In this document: piece by piece, positions 45,761 to 53,937 of the stretch
Position numbering within the stretch: position 1 is the first letter of the stretch
How the letters are laid out: each line of letters starts with the position of its first letter
DNA from: an uncultured Pelagibacteraceae bacterium
GTDB taxonomy: Bacteria > Pseudomonadota > Alphaproteobacteria > Pelagibacterales > Pelagibacteraceae
Assembly (NCBI GenBank): GCA_902555065.1
Contig: CACDQQ010000004.1
Span: 1-64,000 of the forward strand
DNA length: 64,000 nt
Direction of reading: 5' to 3'
Translations under genes and position numbers: made by a program
The notes under the pieces: model-generated
Seen by the model: the letters and a program-made list of their open reading frames with translations, nothing else
Databases searched by the model: none
What the model was told of the DNA's origin: nothing

Positions 45761-46349
45761 TATATTTTCTAGTAGTCAAAGATTTACTACATTTATTAAG
45801 CTGCTTCTTGAATTTGTTTGAATAACCCTCTACTTTTTTTGCCAATACTATAACTTTCTGATTGTTTTTATAATTTTTATAATTTCCCCAGCCTTCATGA
45901 TAAGCAATATATTGTCTGAAAGCATCTTTTTTTGAAACCTTTAAAATTTTTTCCGTTTTGTTTGTATACCAGCCAATAAAATCAACACTATCTTTAAATC
46001 TAGATCTTAAAGCATATTTATTTCCAGTCTCATCTTTATATTGTTTCCAAGTACCTTTAATAGCTTGTGAGTATCCAAATGAACTTGAAGGTCTTTTATA
46101 AGGTATAACTTTAAATAATTTTTGACGTGCGGGCTTAGCGAGCCAGTCAAAATCAGATTCCATTTTTATTATTGCTAATTGTAAGTTAATTGGTGTTCCC
46201 CACTTTTTTTCAGTTTTTTTTGCGTGTTTATACCAAAGATATCTCTCAGAAAATATTGAACAGCCATCTGCTGTATTTTGTGGTATCGATGAGCAAGCAG
46301 TTAAAAATAATAGACCAAAAAATAAAAAATACTTTCTAAAAAGAATCAC
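45750..46349 (-). CDS. Lytic transglycosylase-like lipoprotein (SLT fold)
   Basis: This 199-residue protein has a lipoprotein signal peptide with lipobox FLTAC (Cys19). The mature region has QLAIIKMESDFDW with the catalytic-type Glu of SLT domains, and SFGYSQAIKGTWKQYKDETGN, corresponding to the 'GLMQ...W..Y' helix. It ends AYHEGWGNYKNYKNNQKVIVLAKKVEGY. It likely cleaves or binds peptidoglycan at the outer membrane. The usual GLMQ is changed to GYSQ, so activity is less certain. Confidence 0.78.
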   Translation of the reverse strand: MILFRKYFLFFGLLFLTACSSIPQNTADGCSIFSERYLWYKHAKKTEKKWGTPINLQLAIIKMESDFDWLAKPARQKLFKVIPYKRPSSSFGYSQAIKGTWKQYKDETGNKYALRSRFKDSVDFIGWYTNKTEKILKVSKKDAFRQYIAYHEGWGNYKNYKNNQKVIVLAKKVEGYSNKFKKQLNKCSKSLTTRKYIIF

Positions 46350-46362
46350 AGTTTAATATAAA

Positions 46363-46875
46363 TTATCTATTATTTTTTCTCCATATCCATGGGTAATCAA
46401 ATTCCATACTCCATAAACCTAACTTATTGTTTTTTGCATAAATTTGATCTTTAGAATATTTTTTTTTCGAATATTTTGGATAGTCGAAGGCTAATCCATT
46501 TCTTACCATGTAAGCTGAAACACTTTCATTATTGATAAAACACTCACCTAAATACCTACCAAAATAGTCCTTTTGTGGCTCGATTAGACATTTTAATTTT
46601 TTATTTATAATTTTTTCTGAAAGAGAATTTTTTGAAATTTTTCCACAATTAATTTTTTTTTTATTTTTTAGGCAAAACTGTTGCTTCCCTTTAAATTTAG
46701 TTTCTGGAGCATCTATACCTGAAAAACGAATTTTTTTATTATCTAATAAAATTGTATCACCATCAATTATTTTAATCTTATCTGAAATTAGGATTGTTTC
46801 TGATAATAAGTAATTAGTTGCTGCAAATGTAAATAAAAATAGAAAACTAACTAACTTCAGTAGTTGCTTTTTCAT
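46363..46875 (-). CDS. Exported thermonuclease-family nuclease (SNase fold)
   Basis: This 170-residue protein has a signal peptide (residues 1-25, with TNYLLSE) and a staphylococcal-nuclease-like domain: IIDGDTILLDNKKIRFSGIDAPE (Asp, Arg and Glu of the active site) and YFGRYLGECF (second Arg). The residue set equivalent to D21/R35/E43/R87 is complete, so it is probably active on DNA or RNA, either periplasmic or secreted. It overlaps the DUF1476 gene by 29 bases. Confidence 0.87.
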   Translation of the reverse strand: MKKQLLKLVSFLFLFTFAATNYLLSETILISDKIKIIDGDTILLDNKKIRFSGIDAPETKFKGKQQFCLKNKKKINCGKISKNSLSEKIINKKLKCLIEPQKDYFGRYLGECFINNESVSAYMVRNGLAFDYPKYSKKKYSKDQIYAKNNKLGLWSMEFDYPWIWRKNNR

Positions 46876-47155
46876 TGCATTCTAGCATTTTTTTTCTAAT
46901 TTGATCTTCGGATATATTTTTATCTTTTAAATCTCCATAAAGCTTTCTATACACATCTTCATCACCTGCCTCAGCAAAATCTGCTTTAATTACATCTTGA
47001 ATATATTGATTTTTTTTTTCTTCATCATATCCAAGAATTTGTGAGGCCCACTCCCCTAAATATTTATTTTTTCTTGCATTAATTTTAAATTGTTTTTCCT
47101 CATCATGAGCAAATTTTTTTTCAAAACCTTTTTTTCTTTCATCGAATGAACTCAT
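46847..47155 (-). CDS. DUF1476 family, F1-ATPase zeta-subunit homologue
   Basis: This 102-residue helical protein belongs to DUF1476, known in Paracoccus as the zeta subunit that inhibits the rotary F1-ATPase. The pattern is FDERKKGFEKKFAHDEEKQFKINARKNKYLGEWASQILG, then DADEAY-like YIQDVIKADFAEAGDEDVYRKLYGDLK. The conserved N-terminal region with F-x-x-R-K-K-G-F-E-x-K-x-A is complete. It is encoded far from the atp genes. It overlaps the nuclease gene by 29 bases and the VanZ-like gene by four. Confidence 0.9.
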   Translation of the reverse strand: MSSFDERKKGFEKKFAHDEEKQFKINARKNKYLGEWASQILGYDEEKKNQYIQDVIKADFAEAGDEDVYRKLYGDLKDKNISEDQIRKKMLECNEKATTEVS

Positions 47156-47523
47156 TGCAATCTACCTTTATAAATTATTTTAAAAACTAAAAACGATAAA
47201 AATACACCTATTATATTACCAAACAAATCACCTAATTCAAATCCTCTTTCTGGAATTATTAAGTGCAGAATTTCTAAAACAATAGAAATACAAATAAGAT
47301 AAATAAATATATTTTTTAATTTATGTTTAAAAATAATTAATCCTAGAATTGATATAATAAAGAAAACATAAACGTGATTTGAAGATACTAAAAAATCTCT
47401 TGTTAATTGTGGTTGAATTTTACAATCACTATAAATAAAACATCCAAAAATACTACCGGGATATAAGTAAAAAATAAATAAAACTACGTTAGACAGATAA
47501 AAAAACTGCTTTAAGTAATTCAT
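47152..47523 (-). CDS. VanZ-like small membrane protein
   Basis: This 123-residue protein has four hydrophobic segments and the VanZ-like motif LEILHLIIPERGFELGDLFGNIIGVFLSFL near residues 83-112. The E-x-x-Q/H and R-G-F-E-x-x-D pattern marks the family. Its function is not known with certainty; relatives confer low-level teicoplanin resistance, but that role is unlikely here. It overlaps the ATPase zeta-like gene by four bases and is divergent from gpmA by 26. Confidence 0.78.
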   Translation of the reverse strand: MNYLKQFFYLSNVVLFIFYLYPGSIFGCFIYSDCKIQPQLTRDFLVSSNHVYVFFIISILGLIIFKHKLKNIFIYLICISIVLEILHLIIPERGFELGDLFGNIIGVFLSFLVFKIIYKGRLQ

Positions 47524-47549
47524 AGTTAATCTATATTAAATTTTCACAA

Positions 47550-48260
47550 ATGAGTCACTTAATACTTGTTAGACATGGTCAAAGCGAATGGAATTTAGAA
47601 AATAAATTTACAGGATGGGTCGACGTTGAGCTTGCACCACAAGGTAAATTGGAAGCCTGTAAAGCTGGAGAGTTTATAAAAAAATTAAATTTAGAAATAA
47701 AACATTTTTATACTTCATATCAACAAAGATCGATTGATACCTTGAAGCTCATTTTAAATACGATCAGAGTAAAACCAAATAATATAATTAAGGCCTGGCA
47801 ATTAAATGAAAGGCACTACGGGTCACTTACAGGATTAAATAAAGATGAAATGAGAAAAAAATTAGGAGAAGAAGAAGTTCACAAATTCAGAAGATCTTGG
47901 GATAATCCGCCAAAACCATTGAACACAAATAGTCCATATCATCCAAAAAATATAAGTATTTATAATGATATACCGCGTAACTTAATTCCAGATACAGAGT
48001 CCTTAAAAGATACTTATGATAGAGTTGTGCCCTATTTTGTTGAAAACATAGAGAAAAATTTGCACGATAACACAATTATATCTGCTCATGGAAATTCTAT
48101 TAGATCGCTTTTAAAATATTTATTTAAAATTGATGACAATGAAATTTCTAAACTTGAAATACCAACCGGAAATCCTCTACTTTTGAAATTTGAAAAAAAG
48201 AATATAAAAGAAGCTAAATACCTAGATCAGAGTAGATCTAAGGATTTAATTAAATTCTAA
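47550..48260 (+). CDS. gpmA: 2,3-bisphosphoglycerate-dependent phosphoglycerate mutase
   Basis: The enzyme interconverts 3- and 2-phosphoglycerate by a phosphohistidine mechanism. The 236-residue protein has LVRHGQSEWNLENKFTGWVDVELAPQG with the catalytic His10, the acid-base segment NERHYGSLTGLNK, and SAHGNSIRSLLKYL with the second His. The normal 'SxLxRAxxT' is here SYQQRSIDTL, a mild variant. It is convergent with the MurU-like gene, overlapping by four bases. Cofactor-dependent mutase use is inferred from the GpmA signature. Confidence 0.92.
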   Translation: MSHLILVRHGQSEWNLENKFTGWVDVELAPQGKLEACKAGEFIKKLNLEIKHFYTSYQQRSIDTLKLILNTIRVKPNNIIKAWQLNERHYGSLTGLNKDEMRKKLGEEEVHKFRRSWDNPPKPLNTNSPYHPKNISIYNDIPRNLIPDTESLKDTYDRVVPYFVENIEKNLHDNTIISAHGNSIRSLLKYLFKIDDNEISKLEIPTGNPLLLKFEKKNIKEAKYLDQSRSKDLIKF

Positions 48261-48949
48261 CCTTTTTGAAGAAGTTTTTCGTAAATATCTTTATCTGTTA
48301 AATGAAGAAACTCAATACTACTCTCGAAACCATACAAATTTTCTTTTTTGATGTAATTATCCCAAATCTCATTCATTGAAAATATTTTTTTTGATAAACT
48401 TTTAAATATTTTTTTATTTATAATTTGACACCCTGTATAAATATAATTCTTATCATGGTTCTTTTTTAAATTATTGCCATCCAGAGAAAAATCGCCTTTA
48501 AATCTTTTATCAAAACTTAAATCTTTTTTTACAACCATTAAAATATTTTCTAAGTTATTTTTAAAATATATATTTTCCATCTGGTTGATTTCATTTGCAT
48601 ATTGAGCGTTCCAAATTGTATCAGGATTAAAAACTACGAAATCTGTTTCAACTGAATTATTTACTACATTTAAAATACCACCCCCTGTATCTAATATTTC
48701 CTTACCATCTTCTATAATTTGAATTTCTAAACCAAAATTATTTGAAAAAATGAAATCTTTTATTTTATCACTTAAATAGAAAGTATTAATTTTTAAAGAT
48801 TTTATTTCTAATAATTTTATTAAGTTTATAGTATTTTCTAATAAGCTAATCTCATTAATTTTTAAGAGTGGTTTTGGTGTTTTCTCAGTTAATGGCATTA
48901 ATCTATTTCCAAATCCTGCACATAAAATTATTGCTGTTTTAACTCTCAT
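48257..48949 (-). CDS. Sugar-1-phosphate nucleotidyltransferase, MurU-like
   Basis: This 230-residue nucleotidyltransferase has the family motif ILCAGFGNRLMPLTEKTPKPLLKI. It has a metal-binding Asp in FVVFNPDTIWN, with DTGGGILNVV as the substrate loop. Together with the adjacent AmgK-like kinase it forms the pair that converts free N-acetylmuramic acid to UDP-MurNAc in peptidoglycan recycling. Alternative GMP-mannose-type roles are possible. It overlaps the kinase gene by four bases (ATGA). Confidence 0.82.
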   Translation of the reverse strand: MRVKTAIILCAGFGNRLMPLTEKTPKPLLKINEISLLENTINLIKLLEIKSLKINTFYLSDKIKDFIFSNNFGLEIQIIEDGKEILDTGGGILNVVNNSVETDFVVFNPDTIWNAQYANEINQMENIYFKNNLENILMVVKKDLSFDKRFKGDFSLDGNNLKKNHDKNYIYTGCQIINKKIFKSLSKKIFSMNEIWDNYIKKENLYGFESSIEFLHLTDKDIYEKLLQKG

Positions 48950-49878
48950 ATTTTTTTTATTCTTGGGTTTTTTTGTAGAAAATTTTTTAAATCATGAAAA
49001 TTTGTATTATTTTTGATACGATTATCGATTAATTTCCAAGCGTAAGGTATTAATTTTAGATATTTTCTTTTTTTATCTCTTTTTGCAAGTCTTGTGAATA
49101 TACCAATTATTTTTAGATTTCTTAAAACAGATAAAATTTCAAAATCATTAATAAATTGAGATTCATTTTTATATTTAAATTTACTTAGAAATACTTTTAA
49201 AATATTTGACTTAAAACTATTTGAAGTTTTAATTCTTACATCATCTATAAGTGAGGCCAAATCATATGCTGGATTACCCAAGACAGCATCTTGACTATCT
49301 ATTAAAGCAATTTTATTTTTATAAAACATCATGTTTGAGACGTGAAAATCTCTATGTACAAACACTTTGTGTTTTATTTTTAAATTTAAATACAAATTAT
49401 CTATTATTTTTTTGAGATTTTTTTTTAAATATCCTTTTTGAATAATTAATTTATTTGCTGCTAAGTACCAATCCAAAAAAAGGTATGACTCTTTAAGTAT
49501 TTTACCTTTTGAATAGTTTGATAAATTAAATTTTTTTTTAAGAAAATTTTGAGTTTTAAAATTTTTAATTTTTTGAATTTGATATAGAATTTTTAGTATT
49601 TTTTTGTATTCATTTAATTTATTTTTGGAGGATTTAATTTTATACAACATGTTTTTATTACCGAAATCCTCAATTTCTATAAAGTTTTTTTTATAATTTT
49701 GACTAATTAAACCTGGAGCTAATATTTTATTTTTAATCAATATTTTGTTAACTGCATCATAATTTAACAGGTTTGATCGCTTTTGAATTTTGCTATAAAC
49801 TAATACTGAATTATTTGTTCTATAAAATTGTCTAAAAGATGCATCTCCTGATAGTTTTTTAAATTTTTTCAAATTCAT
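48946..49878 (-). CDS. Aminoglycoside-phosphotransferase-family kinase, AmgK-like
   Basis: This protein kinase-like enzyme of about 310 residues shows VFVHRDFHVSNMMFY (catalytic loop) and IALIDSQDAVLGNPAYDLASLIDD (metal-binding DxD-type region), as in AmgK anomeric sugar kinases. It starts [15 protein letters not shown], the typical 'GDAS.R.Y' phosphate-loop region. The ATG at 49878 is preferred over the TTG at 49893. Paired with a MurU-like gene and tsaE, as in many alphaproteobacteria. It phosphorylates MurNAc by inference. Confidence 0.82.
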   Translation of the reverse strand: MNLKKFKKLSGDASFRQFYRTNNSVLVYSKIQKRSNLLNYDAVNKILIKNKILAPGLISQNYKKNFIEIEDFGNKNMLYKIKSSKNKLNEYKKILKILYQIQKIKNFKTQNFLKKKFNLSNYSKGKILKESYLFLDWYLAANKLIIQKGYLKKNLKKIIDNLYLNLKIKHKVFVHRDFHVSNMMFYKNKIALIDSQDAVLGNPAYDLASLIDDVRIKTSNSFKSNILKVFLSKFKYKNESQFINDFEILSVLRNLKIIGIFTRLAKRDKKRKYLKLIPYAWKLIDNRIKNNTNFHDLKNFLQKNPRIKKI

Positions 49879-50341
49879 TAAAATCAAAATCAATATTATT
49901 AGATATAATTAAGTACCTATTTTCAAGCTTTTCATCATATTCAAATTTTAATGTAAAAGTACTTTCTATATTTTTACCTAAGATTTCAGGCCATTCAATT
50001 AATCTAGCATAATCTTCTAAGTTTTCATTAATTCCTAAATTATTTAATTCTTTTTTATCTTTAATTCTGTAAAGATCAAAATGTCTAACAATCAAAGAAT
50101 TGATCTCATATTCATTTATAATATTAAAAGTTGGACTAGGTATTTCTGTTGTTTCTAAACCATTTTTTATTTGAAGATAATTGATTAGATACCTAATAAA
50201 TGTAGTCTTACCTACTCCGATGTTTCCATAAAAAAGCAAAGTTGTATTTTTGCTAACTTTACTTGCAATTTTTTCAGCAATTTTTTGTGTGATAATTTCT
50301 TTTGAAATATCTATTTTGCTACTTTTAGTAGCGATAGGCAT
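49859..50341 (-). CDS. tsaE: tRNA threonylcarbamoyladenosine biosynthesis ATPase TsaE
   Basis: TsaE drives turnover of the TsaBD complex in making t6A37 of tRNAs. The 160-residue protein carries the P-loop [15 protein letters not shown], the [12 protein letters not shown] segment and HFDLYRIKD, both typical of TsaE. It lies within the ahcY-tsaE-amgK-murU stretch, overlapping ahcY by 17 bases and the kinase by about 20. It is normal in length. Confidence 0.93.
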   Translation of the reverse strand: MPIATKSSKIDISKEIITQKIAEKIASKVSKNTTLLFYGNIGVGKTTFIRYLINYLQIKNGLETTEIPSPTFNIINEYEINSLIVRHFDLYRIKDKKELNNLGINENLEDYARLIEWPEILGKNIESTFTLKFEYDEKLENRYLIISNNIDFDFNEFEKI

Positions 50342-51611
50342 CTGGTTTATAAGGTCCTTCTGGTGTTACACTTATATATTTTGCTTGATCATCTGATAAT
50401 TTGGTTAATTTAGCTCCAACTTTTTCTAAATGAAGTCTAGCTACTTTCTCATCTAAATGTTTAGGTAAAACATATACTTTCTTCTCGTATTTATCTGAGT
50501 TATTCCATAATTCTATCTGAGCTGTTACTTGATTTGTAAAAGAAGCACTCATTACAAAACTTGGGTGTCCTGTTGCACATCCAAGATTAACTAATCTACC
50601 TTCTGCTAATAAAATAATTCTTTTTCCATCCGGCAATGTAATTTCGTGAACTTGTGGTTTTATTTCATCCCATTTATAATTTTTAAGAGCATCTACTTGG
50701 ATTTCATTATCAAAGTGACCAATATTACATAGAATTGCTCTATCTTTCATTTCTCTCATATGGTCAGCTGTCACAATATCTTTATTTCCTGTTGCTGTAA
50801 CAACAATGTCAGCTTCTTTTATCATCTCATCCATTAAAACTACTTCATAACCTTCCATTGCAGCTTGCAGAGCACAAATTGGGTCTGTTTCTGTAACCAT
50901 AACTCTTGCACCGCTTTGACGAAGAGAAGCAGCGCTACCCTTTCCAACATCTCCAAATCCAGCTACAATAGCTACCTTACCTGACATCATCACGTCAGTA
51001 GCTCTTTTAATTCCATCAACTAAGCTTTCTCTGCAACCATATAAATTATCGAACTTAGATTTTGTTACTGAGTCATTAACATTTATTGCTGGGACAAGTA
51101 AATTACCTTCACTTTCCATTTTTTTTAATGCTAAAACTCCTGTAGTTGTCTCTTCTGATAAACCTTTAACATCATTTAATAATTCTTTATAATCTTTGTG
51201 CATCAATGCTGTAAGATCGCCACCATCATCAAGTATCATATTTGGTTTCCAGCCATCTTTTCCTTCAATAGTTTGCTTTACACACCACCAATATTCTTCT
51301 TCTGTTTCGCCTTTCCAAGCAAATACAGGAATGCCAGCTTTTGCAATTGCTGCTGCTGCATGGTCTTGTGTCGAAAAAATATTACATGAGGACCATCTTA
51401 CTTCGGCTCCTAAATCAACTAAAGTTTCTATTAAGACAGCTGTTTGTATTGTCATGTGTAAACAACCAACAATCCGAGCTCCATTTAAAGGTTTTTTACC
51501 CTTATATTCTTCTCTAAGAGCCATTAATCCTGGCATTTCAGTTTCAGCCAGTGAAATTTCTTTTCTTCCAAATTCTGCTTGAGATATATCTTTTACTTTA
51601 AAATCTTCCAT
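50325..51611 (-). CDS. ahcY: Adenosylhomocysteinase
   Basis: AhcY hydrolyses S-adenosylhomocysteine to adenosine and homocysteine with NAD, completing the methyl cycle. The 428-residue protein shows [21 protein letters not shown], the NAD-binding [27 protein letters not shown], and [13 protein letters not shown] with the C-terminal KPDAYRY. Codons are less AT-biased than in the neighbours. The gene follows the sensor kinase gene by 44 bases. No leader of riboswitch size exists, so it appears to be expressed from the chvI/chvG operon or a small internal promoter. Confidence 0.98.
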   Translation of the reverse strand: MEDFKVKDISQAEFGRKEISLAETEMPGLMALREEYKGKKPLNGARIVGCLHMTIQTAVLIETLVDLGAEVRWSSCNIFSTQDHAAAAIAKAGIPVFAWKGETEEEYWWCVKQTIEGKDGWKPNMILDDGGDLTALMHKDYKELLNDVKGLSEETTTGVLALKKMESEGNLLVPAINVNDSVTKSKFDNLYGCRESLVDGIKRATDVMMSGKVAIVAGFGDVGKGSAASLRQSGARVMVTETDPICALQAAMEGYEVVLMDEMIKEADIVVTATGNKDIVTADHMREMKDRAILCNIGHFDNEIQVDALKNYKWDEIKPQVHEITLPDGKRIILLAEGRLVNLGCATGHPSFVMSASFTNQVTAQIELWNNSDKYEKKVYVLPKHLDEKVARLHLEKVGAKLTKLSDDQAKYISVTPEGPYKPDAYRY

Positions 51612-51655
51612 AGAAAGAGGCTTTTAACAATTTCACTTAATATATCAACAAAGAT

Positions 51656-53188
51656 TTATGCTTCTGGGAAAATTATTTCAATTCTTGCCCCTTTATCTTT
51701 ATTATTAGATGCGTTGATTTCGCCACCATGAATTTCAACTAAATTTTTGACAATATTTAATCCCAAGCCCGAATGTTCTCCAAAGTTTTCAGGTCTATTA
51801 CTATAAAACCTATTAAATATCTTATTTGTATCCTTTTCACTAAATCCAGATCCCTGATCAACGACAACTAATTTAATTTTGTCATCCTTATCTTTTGATA
51901 TTTCAACGGTAATTTCTTGATTATTTTCACTAAAAGAAATTGAGTTTTCTAGTAAGTTTGCAATAATTTGTTCAATTCTATTTTCTATCCCTAGAATACT
52001 ATAATTTTTAATTCCATTAGATTTCAATTTAATTCCAATCGATTTTTTTGTTTCGTAGATACTGTTAAAATCATCAACAACAGATTGAGTAATCTCTTTT
52101 AAATTTAATTTTTGCATTTTCTCAGAGGAAATTGCAGCCTCATCTCTAAGCATTTGAGAGTAATCAGTTATTAATCTTTCAATTCTCTCTACATCATGTG
52201 ATACTATATTAATTAATTTGTTTCTTTGAGATTTATCATTTGTTTCAGAAATTATCTCAGAGGCACTTTTTAGAGATGCCAAAGGATTTCTGATTTCATG
52301 TAGAAGATCTGTTGAATAATTTTCTGCAGTAGTAATTCTTTTGTTTAATTCATTAGTCATTTCATCAAGAGAATTTGATAATTTTCCCAATTCGTCATTT
52401 CTTTTTTTTATATTTCCAATATTGGTCTTTTCCTTACTTTTGTTTTTTATAATATTTGTGTATTGAACCAAATTTTTAATTGGTTTTAAAAAGTATCTAT
52501 TTAATACATATGAAAAAATTAAAATTACTAATGCGACGAGCAAAGCTGTTCTAATTATAAAATTTCTTCTCTCATCTATTGCAACCTTTATTTCATTGGC
52601 ATTTTCAGTAATAGCTAAATAGCCTATTGTTTTGTTTTCACTAACTACATTTTTAACAGTTACTAGTAAAAATTGATCATAGTTTTCTTTAGAATAAGTT
52701 AATGGTTTCCCATAATCTGACGAATATGAGTACTTTTTTAAATCTTTAAATATTTCTTTACTTTCAAAGCTTTTATTACTCTCTTCCAAATTCTTATTTT
52801 GAATACTTTGATTATTTAAGTCACTCATTTCAATTATGTTTAGACTTCTTGAGAAAGCATTTGGATCTAAGTCTAATGTGTCAGTATCTCCTAATAGATT
52901 AAATTCACTATCAAATATCTGTACTCTATCTATACTCTGAAATAAAAATTTAGTTGAAAACAGGAACTCTCTAATATCCTCAGTTGAGAAATTTATTTTT
53001 AAACGATCAATATTTTCTGTTGTATTATCAATAATTTTTATGTGCGAGGCAGTTTTATTTTTAATGAGCGTAGGTTTTACTGTGTTAAGGTAAAATAATG
53101 TTAATACACCAATCACTAAAAAAACAATAAAGTTGATAACTAAGAATTTTTTTAAAATAGATTGATTATTAGATTTTGAAGTAGCCAT
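51656..53188 (-). CDS. chvG: Sensor histidine kinase, ChvG-like
   Basis: This 510-residue membrane kinase has a cytoplasmic N-terminus, a hydrophobic segment at about residues 16-35, a periplasmic sensor region (about 36-206), and a second segment near 210-230. A HAMP-like linker follows. The H-box is LLHEIRNPLASLKSASEI (His near 292). The N-box NLLENSISFSE and the G-boxes DQGSGFSEKD and GLGLNIVKNLVEIHGG are all intact. This layout and its pairing with a ChvI-type regulator next to ahcY fit the alphaproteobacterial ChvG/ExoS family, which senses envelope or acid stress. It shares one base with the regulator gene. Confidence 0.88.
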   Translation of the reverse strand: MATSKSNNQSILKKFLVINFIVFLVIGVLTLFYLNTVKPTLIKNKTASHIKIIDNTTENIDRLKINFSTEDIREFLFSTKFLFQSIDRVQIFDSEFNLLGDTDTLDLDPNAFSRSLNIIEMSDLNNQSIQNKNLEESNKSFESKEIFKDLKKYSYSSDYGKPLTYSKENYDQFLLVTVKNVVSENKTIGYLAITENANEIKVAIDERRNFIIRTALLVALVILIFSYVLNRYFLKPIKNLVQYTNIIKNKSKEKTNIGNIKKRNDELGKLSNSLDEMTNELNKRITTAENYSTDLLHEIRNPLASLKSASEIISETNDKSQRNKLINIVSHDVERIERLITDYSQMLRDEAAISSEKMQKLNLKEITQSVVDDFNSIYETKKSIGIKLKSNGIKNYSILGIENRIEQIIANLLENSISFSENNQEITVEISKDKDDKIKLVVVDQGSGFSEKDTNKIFNRFYSNRPENFGEHSGLGLNIVKNLVEIHGGEINASNNKDKGARIEIIFPEA

Positions 53189-53886
53189 TATTTAACATTC
53201 CAACGATACCCACTGCCATATCTGGTTTCTATCGCTGAAAAGTTATTATCTACTTTTTTAAACTTTTTTCTAATCCTTTTTACGTGACTATCTATTGTTC
53301 TATCTTCAATATCTGTGTCTTCTCTGTAAGCAACATCCATTAATTGAGATCTTTCTTTAATAATTCCTGGTCTTTTTGCTAATTCCTTTACAATTAAGAA
53401 TTCTGTTGTTGTTAATTTATCTGGTAATTGCTTACCATCCCATTCGCATTCTAGCTGTGAAGGGTCAAGTTTTAATTTTCCATGTGAAATTATATTTCTA
53501 TTATCCTCTAAATTATTATCTTTTTTTCTAAGTTGGACACGAATTCTTTCAATAAGAACTTTAGTAGAAAAGCCACCTGATTTTTTTACAAAATCATCAG
53601 CCCCTAGTTTTAGTCCTAAGAGCTCATCCACCTCTTCATCTTTTGAGGTTAAAAAGATAACGGGCATAGATGTTTTTTTTCTCAATTTTTTTAACAATTC
53701 TTCTCCATCCATTCTTGGCATTTTAATATCTATAACCGCAAGGTCTGGGGGATTTCTTGACAAACCTATTAAGGCACTTTCTCCATCTAAATAAGTTTGA
53801 ATATTAAAACCCTCTTTCTCTAGAGCAATACTTAAACTAGTTAATATATTTCTATCATCATCAACAAGGGCAATTGTTTGTTTCAT
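53188..53886 (-). CDS. chvI: OmpR-family response regulator, ChvI-like
   Basis: This 232-residue protein has a receiver domain with acidic pocket (DDDRN at 9-13), phospho-accepting D53 in VIDIKMPRMDGEE, the T/S site (FLTSKDE) and Lys switch (VKKSGG). The C-terminal winged helix includes TEFLIVKELAKRPGIIKERSQLMDVAY, and IDSHVKRIRKKFKKV in the recognition helix. It is followed directly by the ChvG-type kinase. The pair would regulate envelope genes by phosphotransfer. The ahcY gene follows downstream, as in rhizobia, but the HPr kinase and PTS genes usually between them are absent here. Confidence 0.9.
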   Translation of the reverse strand: MKQTIALVDDDRNILTSLSIALEKEGFNIQTYLDGESALIGLSRNPPDLAVIDIKMPRMDGEELLKKLRKKTSMPVIFLTSKDEEVDELLGLKLGADDFVKKSGGFSTKVLIERIRVQLRKKDNNLEDNRNIISHGKLKLDPSQLECEWDGKQLPDKLTTTEFLIVKELAKRPGIIKERSQLMDVAYREDTDIEDRTIDSHVKRIRKKFKKVDNNFSAIETRYGSGYRWNVK

Positions 53887-53937
53887 ATTTAACTATAAAA
53901 ATACTAAAATGTTTAAAATTGGGCAATTTAACTTTTA

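Noticed and set aside
51196-51582. Forward-strand open frame of 128 codons inside ahcY
   Set aside because: It lies entirely antisense to the conserved ahcY sequence, and its translation has no recognisable pattern.
51612-51655. SAM or SAH riboswitch upstream of ahcY
   Set aside because: The gap is only 44 bases long and shows no pairing pattern of those classes.
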